DNA from: Datisca glomerata | Lineage: Eukaryota > Streptophyta > Magnoliopsida > Cucurbitales > Datiscaceae | Assembly: GCA_003255025.1 (NCBI GenBank) | Contig: QANY01013423.1 | Location: 1,787,779 to 1,851,778, forward strand | Direction of reading: 5' to 3' | DNA length: 64,000 nt | In this document: positions 47,201-57,699 of the stretch, piece by piece | Layout: every line of letters begins with the position of its first letter | Numbering within the stretch: position 1 is the first letter of the stretch | Notes under the pieces: generated by a model | Databases searched by the model: none | Told to the model about the DNA's origin: nothing | What the model saw: only the letters and a program-made list of their open reading frames with translations | Program-made: the position numbers and the translations under genes

Positions 47201-48585
47201 TCCTTTCCTGGTATAGTTGACCCATAGATTCTCCTAACCTTGGCACAAGTTGAAGCTGTTGAAAGTTATACGTAAATATCTAATCACCCGCTTCATAAAA
47301 CGAGCAAACCAAACATTTTATCTCTAAATATCCATTATGCCAAGGTGTGGTGCTTTCCAATAGATGGTTTGGTTAATTATACATCCATTTTTGTCTCTGG
47401 TGCAATATAGTCTCGTAAATCAAATTCAGTGTGAGAAATCATATTAAGAATATATTGAGGATTGCCTTGACAAGACTCGTGCTAAAATATTTGATTGTCC
47501 ATCTGGACAGATTTTATCAAGGTTCTCCCTCCATCCCTCCCTCCCTCTCTTTTGTTCTGACGTTCAATTCTAGACTTGCATTTTTATTGAAGATTAATGG
47601 TTTAGAAGGCGATGTTTCTATGGTAGGTAACAAATGTAAAAGAGCTACTCACGCCAAAAAGCCTAACACGTTCTTGTAGATATAAGATAAAGTTGTTTTC
47701 TTTCAAGCAAAGTATCCCACAACCTAAATAGTGAATCCTAATTTATTTGGATTCACTAAGCAGATTGTGGTTATCACCTCTTGTACTAAAATATGTCTTC
47801 TGATTTCGGTTGGTATTTGTGTGCTGCACTCATGAATAATGTTCCTTCTATATATCATTGAATATATGAGCCAATCAAGAATTCGAGGTGCAAGTTGTTA
47901 CTGTTCATGCCACCAATAACTACTATGTAACTGTATGGCTTGTGGAAACTACAGGACAAATGGAAAACAGTGGTTAATATCGCCTCAACAAAGAAGAGAA
48001 CCTTTTTTCTGTAGGATCTCTTGGACATCAAATCATTAGCTTGTTACAGAAATTTATGAATGTACTTTAAAATTGCTTTTATATGATTGGTAAATGCTAT
48101 GTTTGATGTTTTCAAGTTGTTTGAATCGTAAAAGAAATAGTTTTTGCTGCATTCAATCACCTACTGAGGAATCATGAAGCTCTTTGCTCAAATAAGGTTT
48201 AGCATGAATGCATTATCTACCATTCTTGGCCATCGAGTTATATTTCTACAAGATTGGAGCTCTAATCAGAAGCTGTGATGGATCTGATGTATTTTATTTG
48301 TTTACATCTTAAACTTATTGTTTACATCTAGAAGCTGTGATGGATCTGCCCATGTACTTGATATTTTTACTTGTGAATTTTGTTGTATGTATTAATTTGA
48401 GTGGTTGACTTGGTTGGTGTGTAACTTTTGTTTTCCTAAGCCCAAGATGTCTCCCCTCTTCTATTCGACAATAAGGATTTCACCTCTTGGTACCATAATC
48501 CTCATGATAGCTGCTATTTAGCTTTTAGGCAACTAAAATGTTAGGACCAAATTTCAATTAACTAATACTTGACTAGGAAGTGAAT
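47201..48585. other. Unresolved DNA, no supported gene
   Basis: A 28-codon frame near 47880-47960 (FEVQVVTVHATNNYYVTVWL) has a faint protein-like look but no stable family match. The rest is AT-rich. CCCTCCATCCCTCC repeats lie at 47526-47548. Confidence 0.35.
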
Positions 48586-48589
48586 TTAG

Positions 48590-49080
48590 TTCAGAATGAC
48601 TAAGTTTATGACTAGGTGCATCAAAATAGCTAAGTGATTCAAAACAAGTACATGAAAATGGTAAAGTCTGAGAAAATTACTAAGTGAATGAAAATTGTCA
48701 AGTGCATGTGACTAAGTTGTAAAAATGGCTAAGTGTATTTCAAGATACCTAAGTGTATGAAAACACGACTAAGGGTATGAAAATACGGCTAAGGGTATGA
48801 AAATGACCAAGTGTGTGAAAATGGCTAAGGGTGTGAAAATGTTTAAGTGTATCAAAACACTTGTGTGAAAAAGGTTACGTTGTGAAAATGACTAAGTACA
48901 TAAAAATAGCTAAGTTTCATCAAAACAAGTACAAGAAAATGGTAAAATGGAGAAAATTACTAAATGAGTGAAAATTGCTAAGTGTATGTGGTAAGTTGTA
49001 AAAATGGCTAAGTTTAGGTAAAAATGCTTAAATGCATGAAAATATGGCTAAGTGCATGAAAATAGCTAAGATGGCTATTA
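48590..49080. repeat. Minisatellite based on GCTAAGTGTATGAAAAT
   Basis: Many degenerate 16-20-bp units of the form (G/A)CTAAGTG(T/C)ATGAAAAT. At a larger scale a block of about 110 bp (48630-48740) is repeated at about 48910-49018. Confidence 0.8.
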
Positions 49081-49155
49081 GGGGAAAAATGGCAATTACG
49101 GCCAAATAAACTGGCGTTTGGCAACAAAGGAGGGAGATTTGCACCTTCACGATGT

Positions 49156-49218
49156 CGTTTGGAGGCTGAAGAATGGCGTTTAGATGCTGAAGAATGGCGT
49201 TTGGAGGCTGAAGAGTGA
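49156..49218. repeat. Three tandem 21-bp units
   Basis: CGTTTGGAGGCTGAAGAATG-type units at 49156, 49177 and 49198. The antisense frame 49014-49262 reads them as SASKRH three times. I do not consider that frame a gene. Confidence 0.85.
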
Positions 49219-49299
49219 CGATTGAGTTTTTTGGTGTTCATCAAATTCGTAGTGGGGTACAAAAGAATATTGAAGGTTTACCAAAAATTAAAAATTTAA

Positions 49300-50215
49300 T
49301 TTTTTTCAGGTTCACCAAAAATGTATCGGGGTTTACCTAATATATACTGGGGTTCACCAATTATGTAGTGTGGTTCACCAAATACGTACAAATTAATAAT
49401 TCTTAGAGGAGTTCACCAAATATGTACTGGTGTTCACTAAATATGTAGGGGTTCACCAAATATGTATTATGGTTCACCAAATACGTATAAATTAATATTT
49501 TTTAGAGGGGTTCATCAAATATGTACGGGAGTTTACCAAATATATACTAGGGTTCATCAAATACGTATAAAATTAATAATTCTTAGAGTGGTTCACCAAA
49601 ATTGACTTTGTACATATTTGGTGAACCCAAGTACGCAATTGGTGAACCCCAATACATATTTGGTGTATCCTTCCAAGAATTATTAATTTATATATATTTG
49701 GTGAACTCCGATACGTATTTGGTGAACACCTATACATTTTAGTAAACCCCTCCAAGTATTATTAATTTGTACGTATTTGGTGAACCTTGATACATTAGGG
49801 GTTCACCAAATATGTATTGGGGTTCATCAAATATGTAGTGTGATTCACTAAATATGTATAAATTAATAAATCTTGAAGGAGTTCACCAAATATGTACTGG
49901 TGTTCACCAAATATGTATTGGGTTCACCATAAACGTATAAATTAATAATTCTTGAAGCGGTTCATCAAATATGTACTGATGTTCACCAAATAAGTACTAG
50001 AGTTCATCAAATATGTATAAAATTGACTTTGTACGTATTTAGTGCACTCCAATACATATTTGGTGAACCTCTATATATATTTGGTGAACCCCTATATATA
50101 TTTGGTGAACCCCTCCAAAAATTATTAGTTTGTACGTATTTAGTGAACCCCATTACATAGTTGGTGAATCCTAATATATATTTGGTGAATCTCAGTACAT
50201 ATTTCATGAACTCCT
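49300..50215. repeat. Orientation-switching minisatellite (GGTTCACCAAATATGTA)
   Basis: Units of about 22-25 bp around GGTTCACCAAATATGTACTG occur in the + direction at about 49300-49605 and 49798-50025. They occur as the reverse complement (TTTGGTGAACCCC) at about 49608-49790 and 50030-50215. Spacers of the form AATTAATAATTCTT(A/G)GAG recur between groups. The alternation would let transcripts fold into long imperfect hairpins. Confidence 0.85.
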
Positions 50216-51517
50216 ATAAAAAAAGAACTTGTGACCTGCTGGGCTTTGTGTGGCCCAAATCATTTAAAAACAATTTAAGGGTCACAATCCCCCAACATTC
50301 ATGTAGGGGGAAAAACCCAGCATGATAAAGTTTCCCTAGCAAACAACAAGTGAGGACAACCATTCAATTAGAAATTGTCGGTGCAATTTTGTTGGAATTT
50401 TTTTTAACGTTCTTTCAGAGAAGTTTTTAATTTAGGAGGATTTTTAGGAAAAATATTATATGATATGACATTTAATGAGAATCCTATTTTAAATAGAAAA
50501 GTTAAAATTATTTATAGGGCGAATATGAACATATATGATTATGTAAATGCTTCGATGGCTCTGTTCCGACGGAGGGTGAAATGTGACTCTACTTAAAGGG
50601 AGCATGGTGATGATGATCTATTCTAAAAGATAGAGAGAAACTCTAAGATGTGAAAGAGAACTTTATCCCATGAGGGCATACCCATGATATTGAGATTGAG
50701 AGGATTCCAGCTAGAGATAATTTCTAAGCTGGTGAGTTGGCTCTAGTCCGATCGAGGAGTAATGACTTATGTCTAAGCTTGTTATCATTTTCAATGTGTG
50801 TTAAATATATATTTGGATATAATGAGATTTAAATTAGGTGATTGTGACTTTTGAAATATGTAATGATGATAATTGATAATAAGATAGTTGGTCAAATAAG
50901 GAAATTGGTCGAACTATGTTAAAAATATTGTTTTTATCATTGATGTTTCCGTTACAATATTTCAACTTAATAAACTCCCATATACACCTATGTATCGATA
51001 CTACAGCTTTACCCCTTTTGGATCAAGCATAGAACAAAATGGGAAAAATATAAAAATGGTAAAAAATGAGACCCGGTTTTCAAAAATGGCCGAGGGAAAA
51101 AGTTATGAAAATGATCAAGAAACTAATTTCGTTATGTAGATGATATAGGTATAGCTAACTTATGTACATAACTAAACTAGTTACGTCTGGGTTATTTATA
51201 TAATTAAATTTTTTATCTATCTATTTTTGTAGCTTTTTTTTATATTTTCTTGATCAACTCATTGAAGCCTGTCTTTTTTTATCATGTTAAACATTAAGAA
51301 AAAATGTGATGTTAAAGCTCAATGCAAATAAGGGAGAAAATATTCAATACACCTAGAGTACTGAATATTCAGTACTCCTTCGTATCATTGATTGTCACGT
51401 GTCTAAAAATATACTTTAACAACACAACAAACTCATAATCCAATATATAAATTTTAAAATGTTGATATAAAATTAAAAAATATAAACAAAGCATCATGGT
51501 GCATGTTTTCTCTTTTT
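50216..51517. other. AT-rich spacer, nothing recognised
   Basis: No coding sequence or known element. A short inverted pair, GAGTACTGAATATTCAGTACTC (22 bp, palindromic, about 51356-51377 and given here as two half-sites of 11 bp), lies near the right end. Confidence 0.4.
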
Positions 51518-52150
51518 TTACAAAGCATCATGTGAATGTTTTGTACGTCCTTCAAGTTTCACATCAGATTCAGTATCTTCATCATCATCATCTTGGCATT
51601 CATCATCATTAATTGAATCTTCACTATTGTCATCATGACCTTGACCATTACAAGTGTGCATTACCTTCATCTTCTTCATCATCATCATCATTACCTTCAT
51701 CTTCATTTTCTTCCTCTTCTACGTTATCCCCATGCATGCTTGATTGAGTTTCATACATTTGTAGGCGTCTTTCCAATTTCACCTACAAGTGTACATGCTA
51801 AAAAAAATAAGAGTTAATTTGTATATTTTGATAAAGAAACCAAAAAATAATTAGGAAATGAGAGTGAGTTTACAAATTTCTTATCCTTGTTTTCCATTGC
51901 GGCTTTTGCCTTTATCATCGCCTCTCCCGCTCAACATTTTTTTGAATAACACCTTGTTGAGACCACCAATGCGTAATGCTTGCCGTTGGCACCTGCATAT
52001 GGATCATTAATGCGCGCTAATATAATAATTAATAACTAAAAGAATAAATATTAGCATGATAACTCACATAATCGACATCAGCTGCTGGAAGACCCCAGAC
52101 TATGACATCTTGTGGAATGTCAACCAACTCACTACCAATATCTGGGAGTT
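51518..52150 (-). pseudogene. Split, acidic protein fragment of unknown type, antisense
   Basis: Three minus-strand blocks look like exons: IGSELVDIPQDVIVWGLPAA and DVDY (52150-52069) ending at GTGAGT; VPTASITHWWSQQGVIQKNV and ERE, then KAKAAMENKDK (about 51990-51880) after TATGCAG; and VKLERRLQMYETQSSMHG with an acidic Glu/Asp tail encoded by a GAT/GAA-rich repeat (51783-51520) after TTGTAG. One frameshift lies in the middle block. It may be the C-terminus of a decayed DNA-transposon or plant protein. I do not recognise the family. Confidence 0.35.
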
Positions 52151-52605
52151 TATATTTTATAAAAAAAAAATAGTTTATTCAGATTTTGAGGAGGGAGAAA
52201 TAAATAAATTTTTGAAATTTATAAAACGTGTACACGTGTCATCAAATAATATGGTCTACAAAAAAATGAAAAGACTAAAATCTTTTTGTGTTAGACTTTG
52301 GTCTACAAAAAAATTACTATTTGACCATTATCTAGCATTCTGCTATCAAAATTACACTAGCTAAACCACGATCCAGTAAAAAAAATTGTCTAGATTTTGA
52401 TCTAGCAGTTATCAATTTTAACGAAAAAAACTTGAACTAAAGAGACAATTTACTCTTTTCCTCCATAAAAATATGAAATTTGTTAAAAACATAGAGTGGT
52501 CCTAATTTTGTTTCTTTTACAAACAAGTTGTAGCCTATTTTTACCCTTAAATAAAATTGTCAATTCATTCTCATTCTTAGCTCCCTCCCCCCTCCCGGTC
52601 TCTCT
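52151..52605. other. AT-rich spacer
   Basis: Nothing recognised. The 102-codon frame 52056-52364 is AT-rich chance sequence. Confidence 0.4.
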
Positions 52606-53113
52606 TGTTAGATAAAATTCTTATCAATATAAACTGTATCTTAAAACCTTAAGAACTCATGTTGAACACGTCAAGAATCAAACAACTAATAAAATGAAAG
52701 CGTGCCTGAATCCATGACAGTGGATCGCAATTTAGAGCTGAGCGGTTGGCCTTCCAAATCTACATGATTCTCTATCAGAGAATCTCCTTTGATTAAGCCC
52801 CTATGTTTTCTTTCTAACGATGAGATATTAGGTAGAATAGAATAGTTGCCTTTAATCGTGTGACATGGGGATCATAAACAGTTATAGATAACATATTTAT
52901 TATCTTTTGATATTTTTATTTTTACCCATCATAAAAAATATAAATTACCCTAAAGTCTCTATACATCAAAAGGTCCACAACTTATAAGATACATTAAAAC
53001 TCAATTCATCTAAGACCTTAGTCAATCACTTTAAATTAGGTTTATCCTTATTTGACAGTCTGTAATACATAATAATTCACATAAAATCTCAACATTGGAT
53101 TAAGGATCCAACA
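52606..53113 (-). repeat. Copia 3' LTR, antisense
   Basis: 508 bp. On the minus strand it starts TGTTGGATCC at 53113, preceded by the purine tract GTAGGAGAT, and ends TATCTAACA at 52606. The partner 5' LTR is not in the window. Confidence 0.7.
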
Positions 53114-53559
53114 ATCTCCTACCTAGAATATATGTGTAACCTTATAATTATGCTTTGCAAAAAATAACCGGACAAGCTCAACTTTGCTGTCATTACTGAA
53201 ATGTATCTATAATCAATATAGTCTATGAATCATACCAACATAGGATCAAAGCGGCATTCATTACATCAATCGTAGCTCAACTCATTTATGGTCACTTATG
53301 TCAATACAACTGAATAACATGGATTATGATGTGGATGTGTAGCAAGGAAAATTCATGTAATGTGATCTTAACATGCATATTTCCACTTGATCCACAAAAC
53401 ACTTTAGTGAGATTAAACCATACTAGAGTCAGAGTGTGAATAAACTAAAACTTTATTTCTGCATAAAATAACCTCATAATATCCATAAACCAAAATAACT
53501 GAAAGCATGTCTGTAAAGATGTCCATCCAAAAGCACAAACTCCCACTAAACCTGAATAT

Positions 53560-54842
53560 CATCAACCAATATGACACCCATAAGAGTAGTGTGCTCATGA
53601 AACTATTTTGGTGGCAATCCCTTAGTAAATGGTTCCGCAATCATAGAGTTTGTTTCGATGTGCTCAATAGACAACCGTCAATTCTAGACTCTTTCCTTAG
53701 CGCCTAAACTTGATGTCTATGAACTTCGACTTTGTTGAGCTCATGTTGTTATTAGAATAGAGAACTGCTGATTTATTATCATAAAATAACTTGAGTGGTC
53801 TCTTAATATCGTCCATTATGCACAATCATGTGACAAAATTCTATAACCATATTTCGTAATTGAACGTCTCATAACATGCTATAAACTCTGATGCCATGGT
53901 GGAAGAGGCTATAAGAGATTGTTTAGCACTCTTCCAAGAGACAGCACCTTCAGCCAGTAGAAAAATATACCCGACATAGATTTCATACTATCTTGAGATC
54001 CTGCAAAATCAGAGTCAGTATATCCAACAATCTCAAACAAATCCAACCTCCGATACATGAGCATGTAGTCTTTTATTCTCTGTAAGTACTACAAGACTAG
54101 TATAGATGCTTTCCAATAGTCTATGCCTGAATTACTTAAATATCTACCCAACATCTCATTCACGTATGCAATATCCAGACGTGTACAAACCTGAGATACA
54201 TCAGCCCCCTACTACTAAGGCATAGGGAATCTTGTGCATTTCCTTTTCGTCAAAATTTTTTTAGTGCACTGATTGAGACTAAACATCTCTCTCTTAGCCA
54301 CAGGGTATCACCTAATTTGCACTCTTGCATGCCGTATCTTTTGTGAACCTTTTCAATATAGCTCTTTTGTGAGAATACCTTGAGAATGCTCTCGGTGTAT
54401 TTGGATGCCTAATACAAAAGAAGCATCACCAAGATCTTTCATCTCAAAATTCTTAGCTGGAAATCTCTTAGTGTCGTGCAATAAGCATATATCGTTGTTG
54501 GCAAATAAATGTCATTCACATATAAAACAAGAAAAATATGATTGTTCTCATAGAACTTATGGTATATACAATCATCGACCAAATTCATCTCAAAACTGAA
54601 CGAGGTTATCACTTGATGAAACTTAAAATATCATTGTCGAGATGCTTGCTTGAGTCCATAGATAGATTTTTCAAGTTTGCAAACCATATTCTTTAGGTCT
54701 CCCGACATAAAATTTTCTAATTGCACCATATAAATCGTCTCTATAATGTCACCGTTGAGAAATGTTATCATTACATCCATCTGAGTAACTCAAAATTGAA
54801 ATACGGCACCAATGCTATTATAGTCAATGTCTTCCTTCTGTG
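53560..54842 (-). pseudogene. Copia RT and RNase H, antisense
   Basis: On the minus strand from 54842: a QMDV block, ITFLNGDIIETIYMVQLENF, KSIYGLKQASRQ, stop, KFHQVITSFSFEMNLVDDC, FLVLYVNDIYL (YVDD altered to YVND), and KSYIEKVHKRYGMQECKLGD. RNase H follows in pieces, ending with STSKQTL and LLRDCHQNSF (53600-53680), the usual copia C-terminus. The 450 bp between 53560 and the LTR are the 3' untranslated part. The element is truncated at 54842. Confidence 0.8.
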
Positions 54843-54867
54843 TAAAGCTCTTTGGAACAAGACGAGT

Positions 54868-55017
54868 CTTGTATCTTTCCACATTACCTTTGAAATCTCT
54901 CTCCAAAAAACCAAACCATGCCTCGAATTAGGTCGAACACCTCTTGTATCTTTCCACATTACCTTTGAAATCTCTCTCCAAAAAACCAAACCATGCCTCG
55001 AACCAGGTCGAACACCT
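54868..55017. repeat. 75-bp tandem duplication at a gag start
   Basis: Two copies (54868-54942 and 54943-55017) differ at few positions. Each contains an ATGCCTCGAA start; only the second leads into the long gag frame (ATG at 54993). Confidence 0.85.
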
Positions 55018-55935
55018 CCCTCAACGAAGGAAACGAAAACGAGGATGAACAAGCCAATCACCCTACTCCCCCAGCGGAGATGCTTCAGACTATCCTAAGC
55101 CAAATGTAAGAAATGGAACAACGAAACGCTGAAACACTACACAACTCATGGCAGACTATACAGGAACATATCGCTGCGTTAAAACAGGACCTTGCACAGA
55201 CACAGACATAAGTCACTCAGCACACTAACCATGAAGGAAGGGAGAACTGCCAAGAAGAAAATAGACACAGTCAGATGGGAGGGCGACAATGAAAATAGTA
55301 GAAATATACAGAATGAATATGGGGAAGTTCAGTCCAAGGAACATAAAAAGGAGGAGGCAGGAGAAATTTGCCAACCAAAAGTCATGACGGAAGTTTCAAT
55401 GGAGGAGATCATGGAAAGAAAGATGATGGAACTGAGGAGCCTGGGAAACACAGGAAAAACTAACCTAGAATCAATGACTAGAACTCTATTATGTCCAGAA
55501 GTCTTAGCCGCCCCAATTTCGAGTAAGTTCGTTGCACCTAAATTCAAATGTTATGAAGGAAAATCTGACCTTGTAGATCATATCAGACGATTTAAGTAAG
55601 TAATGGCATTATACCAACACTAAGACTCTTTGATGTGCAGGATATTCCCTACAAGTCTAGACGAGACTACACTTAAATGGTATCACTCCCTCCCTGCTCA
55701 ATCCATTACAAACTTTATTGCCATATCCATTATCTTCTTGGTACAGTACTCTACTTACCGGGCAGTAATAGAGGACTCGGACTACCTTTTAACGATAAAA
55801 AAGAAACACTTCGGGAATACACTCACAGATTCAAGGAGGAGATGGATAAGGTGGAAAGTTGTGATGACAAAGTGGTGAGACTGGCTTTTAGACGAGGGCT
55901 GGATCCAGAATCAACCTTTTTTGAAGATTTATAAA
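54993..55935 (+). pseudogene. Tat gag
   Basis: It starts MPRTRSNTSLNEGNENED, with stops at about 55110 and 55209. A frame 55192-55599 holds EVSMEEIMERKMMELR and PISSKFVAPKFKCYEGKSDL, then VDHIRRF, the conserved capsid start of Tat gags. It continues after a stop with MCRIFPTSLDETTLKWYHSL and, in another frame, LREYTHRFKEEMDKV and LAFRRGLDPES (55800-55915). The core is nearly complete but spread over three frames. Confidence 0.85.
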
Positions 55936-56049
55936 AAATAAAGCCCTTGACCATTGGCTAATTTGGGGTTTTCACTTTAACTCCCACGAAAAAAAACGTA
56001 CCAGTTGAATTCTTGGAAAGACAAGACATGACAGTCAAAGAAATAGCAT

Positions 56050-57142
56050 AAGTAAATATGGGAAGGAACCAAGTTGGCAGTACGATGTAATACGTTTCTT
56101 GAAAGAAGGGATCCTACCTCGAGACAGACTTCATGCTAGGAAGATTCAACAACATAGTGCCTGGTACTCCATAATTAACGATTCATTGTATAAACGGTCT
56201 TTTTCAGGGCCATATCTGAAGTGCCTAAAGGAAAAGGAATTTGAATACATGTTAGCAGAAATTCACGGAGGGGTGTGCAAGAATCATATCGGGGGAAGAT
56301 CTCTAGCCCAAAAAATACTGAATAAAGGGTATTACTGGTCGAAAATGCACCAGGATGCCAAACAATGTGTAAAGAAGTGCGACAAGCGTTAACAATTTAC
56401 CCCCGTGATAAAATTGGCCACATGAGAACTCAACAATATGACGAGTCCCTGGCCATTCATGCCTGACATCGTCGGACCACTTCTCATGGCACCCCTCAGA
56501 AACGCTTCCTGCTAGTTGCCACTGACCACTTCACCAAGTGGATTAAGGTAGAAGACTTTGCTAGGATTTGTGAAGAAGGAGTAAGGGGATTCCTGTGGAA
56601 AAATATAGTGTACAGATACGAAATTCCTCAGGTATAAGTATCTGATAATGGACTTCAATTTATTGGAAAGACTGTGAGGGCTTTCTGCGAAGATCTACAA
56701 ATTACCAACCGATTCTCTACACCCTGCTATCCACAAGGAAACGGACAGGCTGAAAGATCAACTATGGGCATGTCGAACAACTCCAAGAGAGGCGACGAGA
56801 AAAACATCATTTACCTTAGCCTACTGAACGGAAGCGATTATACCCGTGGAAATAGGAAATTTAACTCTCAAATCAGAACTAATTGAACAGCAAAATAAAG
56901 ATCTCATGAAAGGAAGTCTTGATCTACTAGAAGAGAGAAGGGAAACGACACACGTGCATATAGCTAATTACAATCAGAAAAGGAAAGTTTGGTCCATCTT
57001 GGGAAGGCCCTTTCATCATCAAAACAGTGGGCGGGGCCCTGAAACATTAGTTACCTTAAGAAATACTTCATTTAAATTGTCGAATGTTATTGCAATATAC
57101 AATTTCTCTCGTGGTTTTTTCCCACAAGAGTTTTTCACGTAA
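56050..57142 (+). pseudogene. Tat integrase
   Basis: Frame 56099-56392 has the zinc-binding domain: LYKRSFSGPYLKCL, EIHGGVCKNHIGGRSLAQKI, GYYWSKMHQDAKQCVKKCDK (HHCC). The catalytic core follows with stops (SPWPFMPDIVGPL, then the FSTPCYPQGNGQAE motif at 56715-56755). The C-terminal part is LLEERRETTHVHIANYNQKR to about 57142. No protease or RT precedes it. Confidence 0.85.
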
Positions 57143-57699
57143 AAACCTGGTGTCAAATCTTTTCTTCTTTCTCACCCTAAAAAAAGGGAAAGGTCGGCGG
57201 ACTAAAAGCCTAAGCCCTTGAGAGCGAGAAAAAAATTCTCTCTAAAATGTGGAAAGTAAAGCAAAAAATGAAACACAATGCAAGGAAATGAGAAAAGAAA
57301 AACTCAGAAGAAGATGGAAGCGGGAAAGCTCATCCGCTCTAAACAGGAAACGACTCAGAAAGTAGAAAAATCACTGTGAGCAAAAAAAAAATCCTTTACA
57401 TTTTGGTCCTTTAAATTACTGAAGTCTAATCTAAACTGCTATTAGGAATAATTTGGAAATTAAAAATTGCTACGTGCTAAAATGCTAAGTTAATAATTCT
57501 TCTTCAAAATATTTGAAAAATTATTTGATTAAAATATGTTAAAAGTACGAGATTCTGAAAGTTCTACTTTACTTACTCAAATCTTACTAAGTATAAGAGA
57601 AAGACATTTCATTGATAAAATGGAAAATTACAAAATGCCTTAAAAAAGAAAAGAAGAGAAGAAAAAGAAAAGGGAAAATACAAGTTGCATAAATGAAAA

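Noticed and set aside
47880..47960. Cystatin-like short frame (VQVVTVHATNNYYVTVWL)
   Set aside because: The likeness is weak and no flanking motif (QVVAG followed by a PW loop) is present.
49300..50215. CRISPR-like array of repeats and spacers
   Set aside because: Units are degenerate, occur in both orientations, and the DNA is plant nuclear. It is a minisatellite.
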